Shown: positions 17,180 to 26,982, numbered from the stretch's first letter. The stretch is DNA of 64,000 nucleotides from JAJEFO01 sp965214325 (GCA_965214325.1 CBDCBG010000006.1:2542001-2606000); one strand, 5' to 3'. Numbers and translations are program-made. The notes: a model not told the origin generated them from the letters alone.

Positions 17180-18037
17180 ATGCCCGTCATTTCGCTGATC
17201 GCGCCACGCGGACACCTGGACCCGGCCTTGGTCGCGTCGCTTCATGGCGCGTTCGGCGCGACCGGAGACGCGGCGTGGCTTGCCCCGGACGAAGCCGCGG
17301 AGTTTCCGGTTGCGGCCCGCCCCGGCAATCTCGGCGAGGTTCGAAAAGGCATCGCGGATCAGGCGGTTGACCTGAATTTCATCGATGACAGCAACCGCCG
17401 GAAGTCCCTTCTGATCGCCGACATGGACATGACCATGATCGGTCAGGAATGCATCGACGAACTCGCCGCCGAGGCCGGTGTCGGCGAGGAGGTGGCAAGG
17501 ATCACCGTCCGTGCCATGAACGGCGAGCTCGATTTCACCGAAGCGGTGGCCGAGCGGGTCGGCTTGATGAAGGGCCTGTCGGTCCGCGCAATCGAGCATG
17601 TCCTCGAGACCCGCATCACGCTCGCCCCGGGCGGCAGGACGCTGGTGCAGACAATGAAGACGCGTGGCGCCCGCGCGGCCATGGTTTCCGGCGGATTTGT
17701 CCAGTTCGCCGCGCGCGTCGGCGAGTCGCTCGGGTTTGACGACGTCCATGCGAATGCGCTTCTCGTCGAGGACGGACGCCTGACCGGGGACGTGAAGCGC
17801 CCCGTTCTCGGCCAGGATGCCAAGGTGGAGGTTCTGACCAGGCTCTCGCCCGATGCATCCCGTGCGATCGCGATCGGAGACGGGGCGAACGATCTTGGAA
17901 TGATCACCGGCGCGGGCATGGGGGTTGCCATGCATGCCAAGCCGGTCGTCGCAAACGCCGCACCCCTGCGGATCGATCACTCGGACCTGACCGCCTGCCT
18001 CTTCCTCCAAGGCTATTCAATCGAGGAATTCTCCTGA
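17180..18037 (+). CDS. serB: Phosphoserine phosphatase
   Basis: 285 codons from ATG 17180 (MPVISLIAPRG). HAD motifs: DMDMTMI (DxDxT nucleophile) near residue 79, MVSGGF near 167, and GDGANDLGM near 234. It releases serine from phosphoserine, the last step after SerA and SerC encoded divergently 143 bases away. The three genes give the complete phosphorylated serine pathway in one locus. Confidence 0.95.
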   Translation: MPVISLIAPRGHLDPALVASLHGAFGATGDAAWLAPDEAAEFPVAARPGNLGEVRKGIADQAVDLNFIDDSNRRKSLLIADMDMTMIGQECIDELAAEAGVGEEVARITVRAMNGELDFTEAVAERVGLMKGLSVRAIEHVLETRITLAPGGRTLVQTMKTRGARAAMVSGGFVQFAARVGESLGFDDVHANALLVEDGRLTGDVKRPVLGQDAKVEVLTRLSPDASRAIAIGDGANDLGMITGAGMGVAMHAKPVVANAAPLRIDHSDLTACLFLQGYSIEEFS

Positions 18038-18097
18038 CCGGACCGGGTCGCGGGCGTCGGGACCGCAGTTGCCGGACATTCCGTGACGGGCTGGCCC

Positions 18098-18784
18098 TCA
18101 CGCAAGGTAGCGCGCCAGCGCGCCATGCGGATTCGCGAACAGGTCGTCGGTGTCTTCCGCTTGCCGAAGCTGACCGTCCTCGATGAAGATCGTCTGCCGG
18201 GCCACGCGCCTGGCGTCTTCGGGATCGTGGGTCACCATCAGAACGGTCTTGTCCGCAAGCAGCGACTTGACGAGAGTCAGCATCTCCAGCCGCAATGCCG
18301 GACCAAGGGCGGAAAACGCCTCGTCCATCAGCACGAGGGGACGGTCTGTCAGAAGGGCGCGCGCCAGCGCCACACGGCTCTGCTGTCCACCTGAGAGCTT
18401 CCCCGGCATGCGTGCCCCCATGCCGTCGAGACCAACCGCCGCAAGCGCTTCCGCTGCACGATCCCGTGCAGCCGGCAATGGCCGGGCGCGGGGCGATGCA
18501 CCCAGAGCGACATTGGTGGCCGCGTCGAGATGAGGAAAGAGGTTGTTGTCCTGGAACAGCACCGCCACCGGTCTCTCGCCGGGCGCCAGCCCGGTCATGT
18601 CGGTGCCGTTCCACAGCACGCGTCCCTCGTCCGGCAGTTCGAACCCGGCAATCAGCGACATCAGCGTGGACTTGCCGCCCCCGGAAGGGCCGATGAGCGC
18701 GACGACCCCCGGCCCCTCGACCGAGCCGTCCGCGTCCAGCACGAAGTCTTCGCGCCGGAAGGCGATCCGGTCAAGCGTCAGCAC
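18098..18784 (-). CDS. thiQ: Thiamine ABC transporter ATP-binding protein
   Basis: 228 codons. Walker A GPSGGGKST, Q-loop FQDNNLFPHL, signature LSGGQQSRVALARAL and Walker B LVLMDEAFSALG are intact. The short length and LFPHLxAxxNVxLG context fit ThiQ. It overlaps the 3' end of thiP by 14 bases and is the last gene of thiB-thiP-thiQ. Confidence 0.92.
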   Translation of the reverse strand: MLTLDRIAFRREDFVLDADGSVEGPGVVALIGPSGGGKSTLMSLIAGFELPDEGRVLWNGTDMTGLAPGERPVAVLFQDNNLFPHLDAATNVALGASPRARPLPAARDRAAEALAAVGLDGMGARMPGKLSGGQQSRVALARALLTDRPLVLMDEAFSALGPALRLEMLTLVKSLLADKTVLMVTHDPEDARRVARQTIFIEDGQLRQAEDTDDLFANPHGALARYLA

Positions 18785-20336
18785 GCCTTGCTCCCCTGTC
18801 CAGCACCCAGAAAACCCCGAAACTCAGCGCGAGGAGCAAGACGGCGGCTCCGCCAGCCTCTTCCATCCGGTATGCACCCATAAGGCGATAGACCTGCAAT
18901 GGCAGGGTCGCCGTATCGGGATCGGCAAAGAGTGCTATCACGCCAAGGTCTCCCATCGACAGTGCGGCCGCCAGCCCGGCCGAGAACCCGAGCGGCCGCT
19001 TGAGACGCGGCAGGACAACGAGCCTCAGGCGCACCCATCCCTGCAAGCCAAGCGTATCCGCCAGACGACCGTATTCCGACTCTATGGTCCGGCAAGCCGG
19101 CACGAGCGAGCGAAGCGCGAATGGCAGCGTCACGATCGCGTTCACGAGCGCCGTGACGGGCAATGCAAGTGCTTCGGGATTGGCAACGGGATGAATGAGC
19201 ACGAAGAGCCCGGTGCCAAGAACGAGGGGGGACGCCGCCAATGCCGTCAGGCCTGCGATCTCGATCCAGCCGCCCCCATCCCTGAGCCGCGTCGCTGCCA
19301 GAGCCATCACGATCGAAAGCACGACCACCAGCACGGTCGACGCACCGGCCACGCAAAGCGACCGAAAGGCCGACACCCAGACGACCTGCGGAAGCCCCGC
19401 GACTTCCGGCAGGCCACGGACCACGGCGGAGGCGATCGGCACGAGGAGAAACAAGGCTGCGAAAGCGATCAGGATCCCGTCAAGGAGCCTCAAGGCAGGC
19501 GTGCGCGCGTCCCAGCGCTTCAAGGGGCGGTCAAGCCCGTGCACGAAGCCCTGATGGCGCAGGATCCGGTATGCCAGCATTGCGAGAAACACGGTGATTG
19601 CAAGCTGGATGAGCGACAGGAACGCGGCGCGGTCGAGATCGAACTCGAACCGAAGCGCCTGATAGATCGCCAGTTCCACCGTGGTCGCGCGCGGCCCGCC
19701 GCCAAGCGTGAGGGCGACTGCAAAGCTCATGGTGCAGATCACGAAGATCACCAGCGCGGCACCCGGCGCCACTTGCCGCAGCATCGGCAATTCGAGATGC
19801 CGGTTCACGGCGCCTGCATCCATGCCCAGGCTCGCCGCCAGGCGAAAGCGCTCGGACGGGATTTCATGCCAGCCCTGCAGGATGAGCCGCGTCGCCAGCG
19901 GAAGGTTGAAAAAGACGTGCGCCAGGACGACGCCATGGAGCCCGTAGATCGAGATCTGCGGCAACCCCAGCATTCCAAGCCCGGAATTGACAAGTCCGCT
20001 CCGGCCAAAGACGGCCAGAAGCCCGAAGATGGCAACGATCACCGGCAGAAGGAAGGGCGCGCCGAGGAGCGTGACGAGAGCTCCGCGCCCCGGGAACCGC
20101 CTTCGCGCCAGCGCCCGGGCCACCGGCACCGCGAGCGCCACGCTGAACATCGCCGACAGGAATGCCTGCCACAGCGTGAACCGGAGCGCGGCCCAGTCCG
20201 CCTGGGTCGGCCCGTTGCCCGGCTCGGCGACACGGATGATTGCAACCGTCGCGAGCAGGATCAGCAACGGGATCGCCGCCGCGGCGGCGACCCCTATGGC
20301 ACCCGCCGCTCCTAGCGGCTGAGCGCGTTCAGCCAT
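18771..20336 (-). CDS. thiP: Thiamine ABC transporter permease
   Basis: 521 codons with about 12 hydrophobic spans in two similar halves, each with an EAA-type loop (for example LPMLRQVAPGAAL in the first half and VVLPRLKRPLGFSAGLA in the second). That is the fused permease form of ThiP. It overlaps thiB by 25 bases and thiQ by 14, so the three are translationally coupled. Confidence 0.92.
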   Translation of the reverse strand: MAERAQPLGAAGAIGVAAAAAIPLLILLATVAIIRVAEPGNGPTQADWAALRFTLWQAFLSAMFSVALAVPVARALARRRFPGRGALVTLLGAPFLLPVIVAIFGLLAVFGRSGLVNSGLGMLGLPQISIYGLHGVVLAHVFFNLPLATRLILQGWHEIPSERFRLAASLGMDAGAVNRHLELPMLRQVAPGAALVIFVICTMSFAVALTLGGGPRATTVELAIYQALRFEFDLDRAAFLSLIQLAITVFLAMLAYRILRHQGFVHGLDRPLKRWDARTPALRLLDGILIAFAALFLLVPIASAVVRGLPEVAGLPQVVWVSAFRSLCVAGASTVLVVVLSIVMALAATRLRDGGGWIEIAGLTALAASPLVLGTGLFVLIHPVANPEALALPVTALVNAIVTLPFALRSLVPACRTIESEYGRLADTLGLQGWVRLRLVVLPRLKRPLGFSAGLAAALSMGDLGVIALFADPDTATLPLQVYRLMGAYRMEEAGGAAVLLLALSFGVFWVLDRGARRADA

Positions 20337-21301
20337 TCATCCAGTGCGGAAGCACGAACGGCGCGCGCGTCCGCCGCCGACAGGAGCAATGGCGTCGCGG
20401 GCTGGATCAACGTCTCGAACCCGTCGGGCAGGCCGCCGTCCGGAATGGCGGCGGGGTACATCCAGTTTGTTGTCGGAATGATTGCCTGGAACGCATCGGT
20501 CAGCATGAACGCCAGGAACCGGTCCGCGAGTTCCGGCTGATCGGTCGAGGCCAGCTTGCCGGCCACCTCGACCTGCATGTAGTGGCCCTCCGAGAACGGG
20601 GCCGCGGCCTTGCTTGCATCCCCTTCCGCAATCAGGTGATAGGCGGGCGAGGTCGTGTAGGAAAGAACCATGTCGGCCTCGCCTTCCAGAAACATGCCGT
20701 AGGCCTCGGACCAGCCCGGCGTGACCGTCACGACATTGTCGGCCAGCGCGTTCCAGATTTCCGCCGCGCGATCTCCGTAGGCAGCCTTGACCCACAGGAG
20801 GAGTCCGAGTCCGGGCGTGGACGAGCGCGGATCCTGGATCACTATGGACACGTCGCTTCCGGCAAGTTCCTCGAAGCTCTGCGGAACGCTTTCCAGACTG
20901 GTGTCATGCACGAACGCGAAGTAGCCCCAGTCATACGGCAGGAAGGTCTCGTCCTCCCAAGGGACAGGCACGTCCAGGTCGGCGACGGTGCCGCCATGAG
21001 GCGCGAAGAGCCCGGTGGCCTGGGCTTCGGCCGTCAGGTTGGTGTCGATGCCGAGCACGATGTCGGCCTCGCTCCGTTCGCCTTCCAGCCTGACGCGCGC
21101 CAGGAGCGCTGCGCCGTCGCCCGCGGCGACAAACTCGAGATCGCACTCGCACGTCTCTTCGAAGGCCGCCTCGACGGCCGGGCCTGGGCCCCATTCCGAC
21201 ACGAAGCTGTCATAGGTGATGACTGTCAGTTCTGGCAGGTCCCCGGCCGTGGCAGCGCCAGCTGCCAGGACAAGTCCTGCTCCAAGGCACGGAATTCGCA
21301 T
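20312..21301 (-). CDS. thiB: Thiamine-binding periplasmic protein
   Basis: 329 codons with a signal peptide (first 19 residues, ending in AATA). The mature part starts LPELTVITYDSFVSEWGPGPAVE, the ThiB/TbpA pattern, and later has DPRSSTPGLGLLLWVKAAYG and TNWMYPA near the C-terminus. It captures thiamine or TPP for the ThiPQ importer and is controlled by the TPP riboswitch just upstream. Confidence 0.93.
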   Translation of the reverse strand: MRIPCLGAGLVLAAGAATAGDLPELTVITYDSFVSEWGPGPAVEAAFEETCECDLEFVAAGDGAALLARVRLEGERSEADIVLGIDTNLTAEAQATGLFAPHGGTVADLDVPVPWEDETFLPYDWGYFAFVHDTSLESVPQSFEELAGSDVSIVIQDPRSSTPGLGLLLWVKAAYGDRAAEIWNALADNVVTVTPGWSEAYGMFLEGEADMVLSYTTSPAYHLIAEGDASKAAAPFSEGHYMQVEVAGKLASTDQPELADRFLAFMLTDAFQAIIPTTNWMYPAAIPDGGLPDGFETLIQPATPLLLSAADARAVRASALDEWLNALSR

Positions 21302-21345
21302 CTCTCACTCCCTGTTTCAGGACGGGGGGAAAGGATGAGGATGCT

Positions 21346-21430
21346 CGACCTTCCCTCCGCCGGCGTTATCCGGTTCAGGTTCAACGGGTTCGCGGAATTG
21401 CATCTCAGCCCTGGAAGGCACCCCGAGGTA
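21346..21430 (-). promoter_or_regulatory. TPP riboswitch (THI element)
   Basis: On the minus strand the thi-box blocks appear in order: CTCGGGGTGCC, then GGGCTGAGATGC, then ACCCGTTGAACCTGAACCGG, then ATAACGCCGGCGGAGGGAAGGT. They match the conserved TPP-binding aptamer. The end lies about 45 bases before the thiB start, so TPP likely blocks translation or elongation of thiBPQ. Confidence 0.96.
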
Positions 21431-22123
21431 TCTCGTTCATAGCGGGCCCTCGTGTTCGCCGCAACCCTCATGCCGGCACACCCCGGCACATTGCCACGGG
21501 AACCTGGGCGCAGGTCACGGCAACGCTATCGCGACGCGAGGTCGGCACGATTGCCCGAAAGTGACGCGGGCGCGCCCGACCGGGGAACGGCGGTTCGCGG
21601 AGACGATCGGGCCGTCGGAAGCGGTCAGGACGGAAGGCCGGACCGGCGCAAGAAACGGCTCGCCACCGGCACGAAACCGGAAGCATTCAGGTTGCCGGTG
21701 ACGCTCGCCCTTCCTCGACTGACCGGTTGCCGGCATGCGGCCCGTTTCGATGTGGGACATTGAAGGCGGATCATGGCACGAAGATCGGAATTCCGCGGAC
21801 CTTGGTCACGCCGGCCTCGAGCGGTCCCAGTGACCTGTTCCAGCCCCGGTGGTGCATCGGGGCGCTCTGCGAGATCGCGGGGCAGCGGTTGCACGGAATT
21901 GCGGATGGCAGCCGATCGAACCAGCGGGTCAAGGACTTCGTGCCTTGAACGCGGTACGGAGAGAGGCTTTCTCCCGCTCGGGATGTACCGGAAGCTGGCT
22001 TGCGCCCCGCTTCCGGATCCCCTGGAGACCGCGTCATGCGAGTTCCCCTCGCCCCCCGCGCGCCAAGGAACGACGATGCCGCGAATGCCGTCCTGTTCAA
22101 GGCGCCTGCCCACATTCCGGCAG
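21431..22123. other. Region without an identified gene between the thi riboswitch and the IS66 nest
   Basis: No frame gives a recognised complete protein. At the right end (minus strand, 22123 downward) about 35 codons, if joined across the IS66 insertion to 33182-33229, read DNVETCRNVGRRLEQDGIRGIVVPWRAGGEGN, which vaguely resembles the C-terminal part of RES-type proteins. The rest looks non-coding. Confidence 0.35.
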
Positions 22124-22139
22124 GTTTCAACGTAACTGC

Positions 22140-22319
22140 TCACCCCTTTCCCAGGGCGGGTTGAGGGTCATGCAGTTCGATCATTTTGGCGGCATTTCCG
22201 GCGAGCGCGATCTGGATGGCGACGAGAGGGTTGTATCCGAGAGCCTCCATTGAGCTCAGGTAGCTCGAGATCCGGCACCAGGCGTGGGCGTGGAGTTGTG
22301 TCCGGAAGCATCCCGACAC
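22140..22319 (-). pseudogene. IS66 transposase, C-terminal fragment
   Basis: Reads VSGCFRTQLHAHAWCRISSYL and on to LAGNAAKMIE and the stop, the usual IS66 C-terminus (SGCFRT then RIRSYLST). It continues the frame of the fragment ending AKVKIK at 28836, from which it was cut off by IS110 and IS1634. Confidence 0.85.
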
Positions 22320-22321
22320 CT

Positions 22322-22632
22322 CGTATGTTCAAAGAATCAGAAACGAATCAGGAGGTGGCTGTGGACAGGTTGGGCGCGGATTCCTGTGGAAAACCATTGC
22401 CTTGCCTTCCGCCGCCTCCCCGGTTCATTCCTGTGCAGGGACCGCCGTCGCCATGCATGGCGGCGGCGGAGCGGGGCCTGGCCCCGCAGGGCGGGTCGGA
22501 CCGGAGACACCCTGGATCGCATCAGCGGATCCGAGATCAAGCGTGGTCGGCCCGCCCTCCCTTCGTCTCCCGGGTCCTGGATGGATGCTGGGTTCAAGAA
22601 CCGAATCATCGCGAGGACAGGAGCGGGAGAAC
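22322..22632 (+). ncRNA. Candidate bridge RNA region in the IS110 left end
   Basis: IS110-type elements (as shown for IS621) transcribe a bridge RNA from the long non-coding end upstream of the recombinase gene. Here 310 bases without a plausible gene carry strong hairpins: CCGCC-GTC-GCCATGCATGGC at about 22443-22469 and a perfect 8-bp stem GCGGGGCC-T-GGCCCCGC at 22471-22487. The guide loops were not resolved by eye. Confidence 0.45.
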
Positions 22633-23577
22633 ATGACCATCGTAGTCGCCGGAATCGACGTGAGCAAGAAGTCGCTCAACATTCACCTGAACGGCAGGGA
22701 CGAGACCGCCGCCAACGACACGGACGGCTTCCGAAAGGTCGCCGGCATCCTGAGGGACGGCGGGGCGGAACGGGTCGTCATCGAGGCCACGGGACGATTG
22801 CACAGAGCCCTCCTGCAGTCGCTGCATGACCGCGGCTTCGCGGTCTGCGTGGTCAACCCGCGCCAGTCCCGGGACTTCGCGAAGGCAAGCGGCGAGCTGG
22901 CGAAGACCGACAGGGTCGACGCCAGGATCCTGGCCGCCTTCGGGGCCGCGTTCCCGGCCATGCCGGCCACCGCGCCGGCCGACGTGACGATCGACCGGCT
23001 CCGAGACATGCTGGTGCTGCGGGAGGCCCTTGTCGACCAGCGCGCGCAGCTGAAGGCGGCCTGGGACGAGGTCGGCGACCCTCTGCCGGACGGACCCGTC
23101 CCGAAGGTCCTCTCGGAGCTTGACGCCGGCGTCGGCGAGTACGACCGGCGGATCGGGGAGCTTGTCGCCGGCTCGGACGATCTCGGGGAGAGCTACGGGA
23201 TCCTGACCTCCGTGCCGGGCATCGGCCCCGTCACGGCGGCGTCCCTGATCGCCTGGATGGGCGAGCTCGGCGCGATCGGCAACCGCCAGGCCGCAGCCCT
23301 GATCGGCGTGGCCCCCTTCGCCCGCGACAGCGGGACCCTGAAGGGCGGGCGCCACGTCACCGGCGGACGGAGGAGACCCAGGGACGTGCTCTACATGGCG
23401 GCAATCGCGGCAACCCGGTTCAATCCCGACATGAAGGACTTTCATGAACGGCTCACGAAAAGGGGCAAGCCCCACAAGCTCGCCGTGACCGCGGTCATGA
23501 GGAAGCTGATCGTGACCGCGAACGCCCTGCTGCGCGACCGGCGCATGTGGGAGGACCGGGCGACGGACGCCGCCTGA
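22633..23577 (+). CDS. IS110-family transposase (DEDD recombinase)
   Basis: 314 codons from ATG 22633. The N-terminal DEDD RuvC-like domain has AGIDVSKKSLNIH (first Asp), VVIEATGRLHRAL (Glu), and ELAKTDRVDARILAAF (two Asp). The C-terminal Transposase_20 domain has TSVPGIGPVTAASLIAWMGELG, then LIGVAPFARDSG and GGRRRPRDVLYMAA. All catalytic positions look intact, so it may be active. Confidence 0.92.
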   Translation: MTIVVAGIDVSKKSLNIHLNGRDETAANDTDGFRKVAGILRDGGAERVVIEATGRLHRALLQSLHDRGFAVCVVNPRQSRDFAKASGELAKTDRVDARILAAFGAAFPAMPATAPADVTIDRLRDMLVLREALVDQRAQLKAAWDEVGDPLPDGPVPKVLSELDAGVGEYDRRIGELVAGSDDLGESYGILTSVPGIGPVTAASLIAWMGELGAIGNRQAAALIGVAPFARDSGTLKGGRHVTGGRRRPRDVLYMAAIAATRFNPDMKDFHERLTKRGKPHKLAVTAVMRKLIVTANALLRDRRMWEDRATDAA

Positions 23578-23785
23578 CGCCAGCGCGGGCCGCGTCTCGC
23601 GGCGGTCTTGCCAGGCCCGAAACGAAACAGTCTGGCCGGTCACGCGTCGGTGGCCGGGCGGTTCCGGCATGCCCGCACGCCGCCGGACTGTGGACAGGGA
23701 TGTGGACAACCGTGGAAAACCCGGAACCGCCTCCCCGGAAATTGCCAAAAAATGCTGAATCCGCGCTTGACCCAAGACATGGATG
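23578..23785. other. IS110 right non-coding end
   Basis: 208 bases between the transposase stop and the right end of the IS110 element. No gene seen. It ends GGATG next to the CT core. Confidence 0.6.
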
Positions 23786-23872
23786 CTTAATCGGAACTTC
23801 AGGGGGATCTGAAAAGGGATTCAATGACCAACCTTCTGGTTTTCATGGGTTTTCCGGCCCTGCGGCCGCCCG

Positions 23873-24129
23873 TCAACCTGTCATCCTTATGGGAACGTTC
23901 CGGTCAGGGTTCACTCCGAGAAGCTGGAAGGCCCGTTTCTGGACCGGGGTCGGCCTGGTGACGACGGACAGCAGGCTTACGTCATGGTCCGACAGGCGCA
24001 GCTGGTTCAGCGCCATCCCCGAGAGATCGTCGAGCAGGGTGCGGAAGCTGTGGGCGGGCAGGTCGTCTGCGGTGCGCTTGGTTGCGGCCTTCCGCCGGGC
24101 GGATTCCGACGGCCGGGCCCTCTCCACCG
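23873..24129 (-). pseudogene. IS1634-type transposase copy 1, C-terminal fragment
   Basis: Contains ARPSESARRKAATKRTADDLPAHSF and ends with NPDRNVPIRMTG and the stop. It matches the last 80 or so residues of the intact protein at 58744-60522 with two or three substitutions, and was separated from the main part by the IS21 insertion. Confidence 0.92.
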
Positions 24130-24222
24130 GTGCCGAATTTCACCAACGTACCACCCTAATTTCAGCCAAAGTAGCCGGTCAATTTCACTCAACGTAGCCA
24201 CCCAATGTCACCATGGTAGCCA
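24130..24222. repeat. IS21 copy 1 end, four imperfect repeats
   Basis: Successive units with a core like AATTTCACC-AACGTAG-CCACC are spaced about 22-25 bases apart. IstA binds such repeats in IS21. They are inverted relative to those at 26983-27076. Confidence 0.8.
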
Positions 24223-24619
24223 CCCGGAGCGAAGCGACGCGATCAGGCCGTGTTGGGCAAGTTGGTCTCCTCTTCTGTTCCGGGTCTGAAGCTATCTCCG
24301 CGAAGGCCCTGCCGCAAGGCTCGGCCGTCAGGACCGGTCCTCCGGTACGGGATTCCGGCAATGCGTGTGCACGCTGCCGGAGCGTCAGCGACGCCTTCTT
24401 CGAATCCAAATTGAAATGGTTGTTGTTGCGGTCCTGTGGAGCTTGTGGGCGAGAGGCCCGCGAGTGTGGGCAATGCGGTGGGCGACGCCCTTGCGTCGTC
24501 CACGGCTTGTCCACACGGCCCGCAGGGCGCGGGCCGGCCCGAAGGGCTCGTCCACAAATCCACAGGACCCCCCGGGACCGATTTCGGCAGACGTCCCGGC
24601 CTGGCGCCGGCTCCGGCTC
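24223..24619. other. IS21 non-coding stretch downstream of istB
   Basis: About 400 bases between the terminal repeats and the istB stop. No convincing gene; several overlapping frames are open only because of GC bias. Confidence 0.5.
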
Positions 24620-25375
24620 TCATTTTCCGTCCTCGGCGCTGTCGGCCCGCATCGACGAACCGTGCAGCTCGAACCGGATCGCGCCATGGACGAGGCGGTC
24701 GAGGATGGCGTCCGCGACCGTCGGCTCCGCGACTGTCTGGTGCCAGCCAGCCACCGGCAGTTGCGAAGTGACGATCACCGAGCGGCGGTCGAAGCGGTCG
24801 TCGAGGATCTCGAGCAGGTCGCGCGCCCGGGCCGCATCGAGCGCGGCCAGGCCCCAGTCGTCGAGGATGATCACGTCGAGCCTGGCGAGATCGCGGTAGA
24901 GCTTGGGGATGGTGCCTTCGCCGTGAGCGATCCGCAGTTCGGTGAGCAGTCGCGGGACGCGCAGGTACCGGGCCTGAAACCCTTCGAGACATGCCTTGTG
25001 GGCGAGTGCGCAGGCGATCCAGCTCTTGCCCGTGCCGCACGGGCCGGTGATCAGGATGTTGGCGCCGTTCCGGATCCAGGCACAGTCGCCGAGGCCGAGC
25101 ACGACGCTGCGCTTGAGGCCGCGCCGCCGGGTGAGGTTGATGTCCTCGAAGCAGGCGTCCTGGTGGCGCAGCTGGGCCTTCTTCAGGCGCCGCTGCAGCG
25201 CGCGCGAGCGCCGCTCGACGACCTCGCGGTCGATCAGCAGCGCGAGCCGGTCCTCGAACGGCATGTCGTCCAGATCGTGGCGTGCCAGCTGTTCCTGGAA
25301 GGCGGCCAGCATGCCGGGCAGGCGCAGCGATGCGATGCGCTGGGTGAGCGGGTGCAGGATGGCAGTGTCGGTCAT
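24620..25375 (-). CDS. istB: IS21 transposition helper ATPase IstB
   Basis: 251 codons from MTDTAILHPLTQRI. The AAA+ domain has Walker A ITGPCGTGKSW near residue 110, Walker B VIILDDWGL near residue 172, and VIVTSQLPVAGWH (sensor region). IstB forms filaments on target DNA and activates IstA. Its ATG overlaps the istA stop by 4 bases. Confidence 0.95.
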   Translation of the reverse strand: MTDTAILHPLTQRIASLRLPGMLAAFQEQLARHDLDDMPFEDRLALLIDREVVERRSRALQRRLKKAQLRHQDACFEDINLTRRRGLKRSVVLGLGDCAWIRNGANILITGPCGTGKSWIACALAHKACLEGFQARYLRVPRLLTELRIAHGEGTIPKLYRDLARLDVIILDDWGLAALDAARARDLLEILDDRFDRRSVIVTSQLPVAGWHQTVAEPTVADAILDRLVHGAIRFELHGSSMRADSAEDGK

Positions 25376-26901
25376 CTGTAGTACTCCGGTCCTCTGATGT
25401 TGGAATGTTCGATGGGTCTGGTCTCGGGTTCCTGCCCGTCGACGAGATCGGCGCCGGTGCGCAGGATGTTGTCGAGCCCGCGCCAGGTCCTGGAGCCGAG
25501 ATCCAGCGCGTAGCGGCAGGCGTTGTCGAGGCGCTCCGGCCCGTGGCTCCCTGCCAGGCGGAGCACGCCGTAGCAGGAACGGAAGCCGAACTCCGGGTTG
25601 GAATTGCGTCCCATGACCGCGATGACGAAGGCGTGGACATGAGGGCCGATGTCCCGCGCACGGTTCTCGAGCTGTGCGCGTGTGCTCTCGACGCCGGCGC
25701 GCTGGTGGGCCTGCGGCTGATGCTCCTTGAACGTGGTGGCACGCCCGTTGGCGTCGCTGCGCATGTGGCTCGCGATCTGCTTGCCGCGATGGAACACGTC
25801 GATCACCCGGCCGCGCAGGCGGACATCGACCTTCTTGCCGGCATACGTGTAGGGAACGGAGTAGAAATGGCGGTCGATCGCGATGTGGTAGTCGGAATGG
25901 ACCGTGTTCTCGCGCCATGTCGTACGCTGCCAGCGCCGGTCCGGCAAAGGCTTCATGTGCGGGACATCGACGCTTTCGTACCGGCTGAAGCGGGTCTCGC
26001 CCGTGCCGTCGGAACAGGGCTTCCCGTTGAGTTCCCGCACCCGGTCCGCGATCGCCCGGTTCAGCGACGCAAGGTCGTGGAAGACATGGTCGCGCAGCGG
26101 TGCCAGAACCCGCCGCTCGACCAAAAGGACTCCATTTTCGACCAGTGCCTTGTCGCGAGGCCTCTTCACCCGCGCAGGCAAGCCCTCGATGCCGTAATGC
26201 TCAAGCAGGTCGGCGTAGGTCTCGTTCAGGACCGGCTCGTAGCGTGACGGCTTCTTCACCGCCGCCTTGAGGTTGTCGGGCACCGCGACTTGCGGCGCCC
26301 GGCCCATGTCTTCGAGGCAGCGCACGTGCGAGTTGCACCAGTCGTCGATCTTCTGGCTGAGCGTCGCTTCGGCGTAGATCCGCCCGGAGACCCCCATCGA
26401 GGCCACGAACAGCTGCGCGTCACGCTCAACCCCGTCGATGAAAACCTGCACGGTCATGCCCGCGTAGTCGACGAACAGCCGTTCGCCGGGGCGACGGTTC
26501 TGGCGCATCGTCACGTCCGTGGCCGGCCGCCAGTCGCGGAACCGACGGCACCAGGTCACGTAGCTCATGCCGTCGGGATGCGTCTCGCGCCATTCCCCCC
26601 ACAGCAGCTTCAACGTCACGCCGCGGCCCGAAAGGTCCTTCTCGACCTCCGCCCAGTCCACGTCCTCGTCCGCAGGCCGGACCTGCCGCGCCGGATAGAG
26701 CGCCGCCTCCAGCGCCGCATCGTCCATCCCGGCCGCTTCCGGCAAGTTCAGTCCCGAAGCCGCGAACCGTGCCAGGGTCTGTGCAACCGAGCGCCGGGCA
26801 AGACCGCAGTGGGTCGCGATCGCCCGGGCGCTGCGGCCCTCGTCAAAATGAAATTGCAGTATCTTCCTTACTTTCCTCATGGGCAGCCTCTTCTGTGCCA
26901 T
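25372..26901 (-). CDS. istA: IS21 transposase IstA
   Basis: 509 codons. N-terminal HTH (GRSARAIATHCGLARRSVAQTLARF), then a DDE integrase core: RLFVDYAGMTV (first Asp), VPDNLKAAV (second Asp) and PRDKALVENGV (Glu), followed by the C-terminal beta-barrel region with RHFYSVPYTYAGKKVDVR. All catalytic residues are intact, and the gene overlaps istB as usual. Confidence 0.95.
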   Translation of the reverse strand: MAQKRLPMRKVRKILQFHFDEGRSARAIATHCGLARRSVAQTLARFAASGLNLPEAAGMDDAALEAALYPARQVRPADEDVDWAEVEKDLSGRGVTLKLLWGEWRETHPDGMSYVTWCRRFRDWRPATDVTMRQNRRPGERLFVDYAGMTVQVFIDGVERDAQLFVASMGVSGRIYAEATLSQKIDDWCNSHVRCLEDMGRAPQVAVPDNLKAAVKKPSRYEPVLNETYADLLEHYGIEGLPARVKRPRDKALVENGVLLVERRVLAPLRDHVFHDLASLNRAIADRVRELNGKPCSDGTGETRFSRYESVDVPHMKPLPDRRWQRTTWRENTVHSDYHIAIDRHFYSVPYTYAGKKVDVRLRGRVIDVFHRGKQIASHMRSDANGRATTFKEHQPQAHQRAGVESTRAQLENRARDIGPHVHAFVIAVMGRNSNPEFGFRSCYGVLRLAGSHGPERLDNACRYALDLGSRTWRGLDNILRTGADLVDGQEPETRPIEHSNIRGPEYYR

Positions 26902-26982
26902 TCAATGCTCCTCGGAGTGATCGCCAAAATCCGGGACGTAGAACGGCATGCTGAATCAAGCCAAGGCCTGTCACCCCGAGGG

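Larger units (their letters stand above)
22320..23785 (+). mobile_element. IS110-family element, intact
   Basis: The ends are fixed because the flanking IS66 codons rejoin exactly: ...KIK on one side and VSGC on the other. As in IS110 there is no long inverted repeat; a CT dinucleotide is present at both junctions (22320-22321 and 23786-23787), like the CT core described for IS621. The element is about 1466 bp: a left non-coding end of about 310 bases, the transposase gene, and a right end of about 208 bases. Confidence 0.85.

Noticed and set aside
18543..20315. 590-codon plus-strand frame opposite thiP and thiQ
   Set aside because: Antisense shadow; the minus-strand genes have clear ABC motifs and overlaps typical of an operon.
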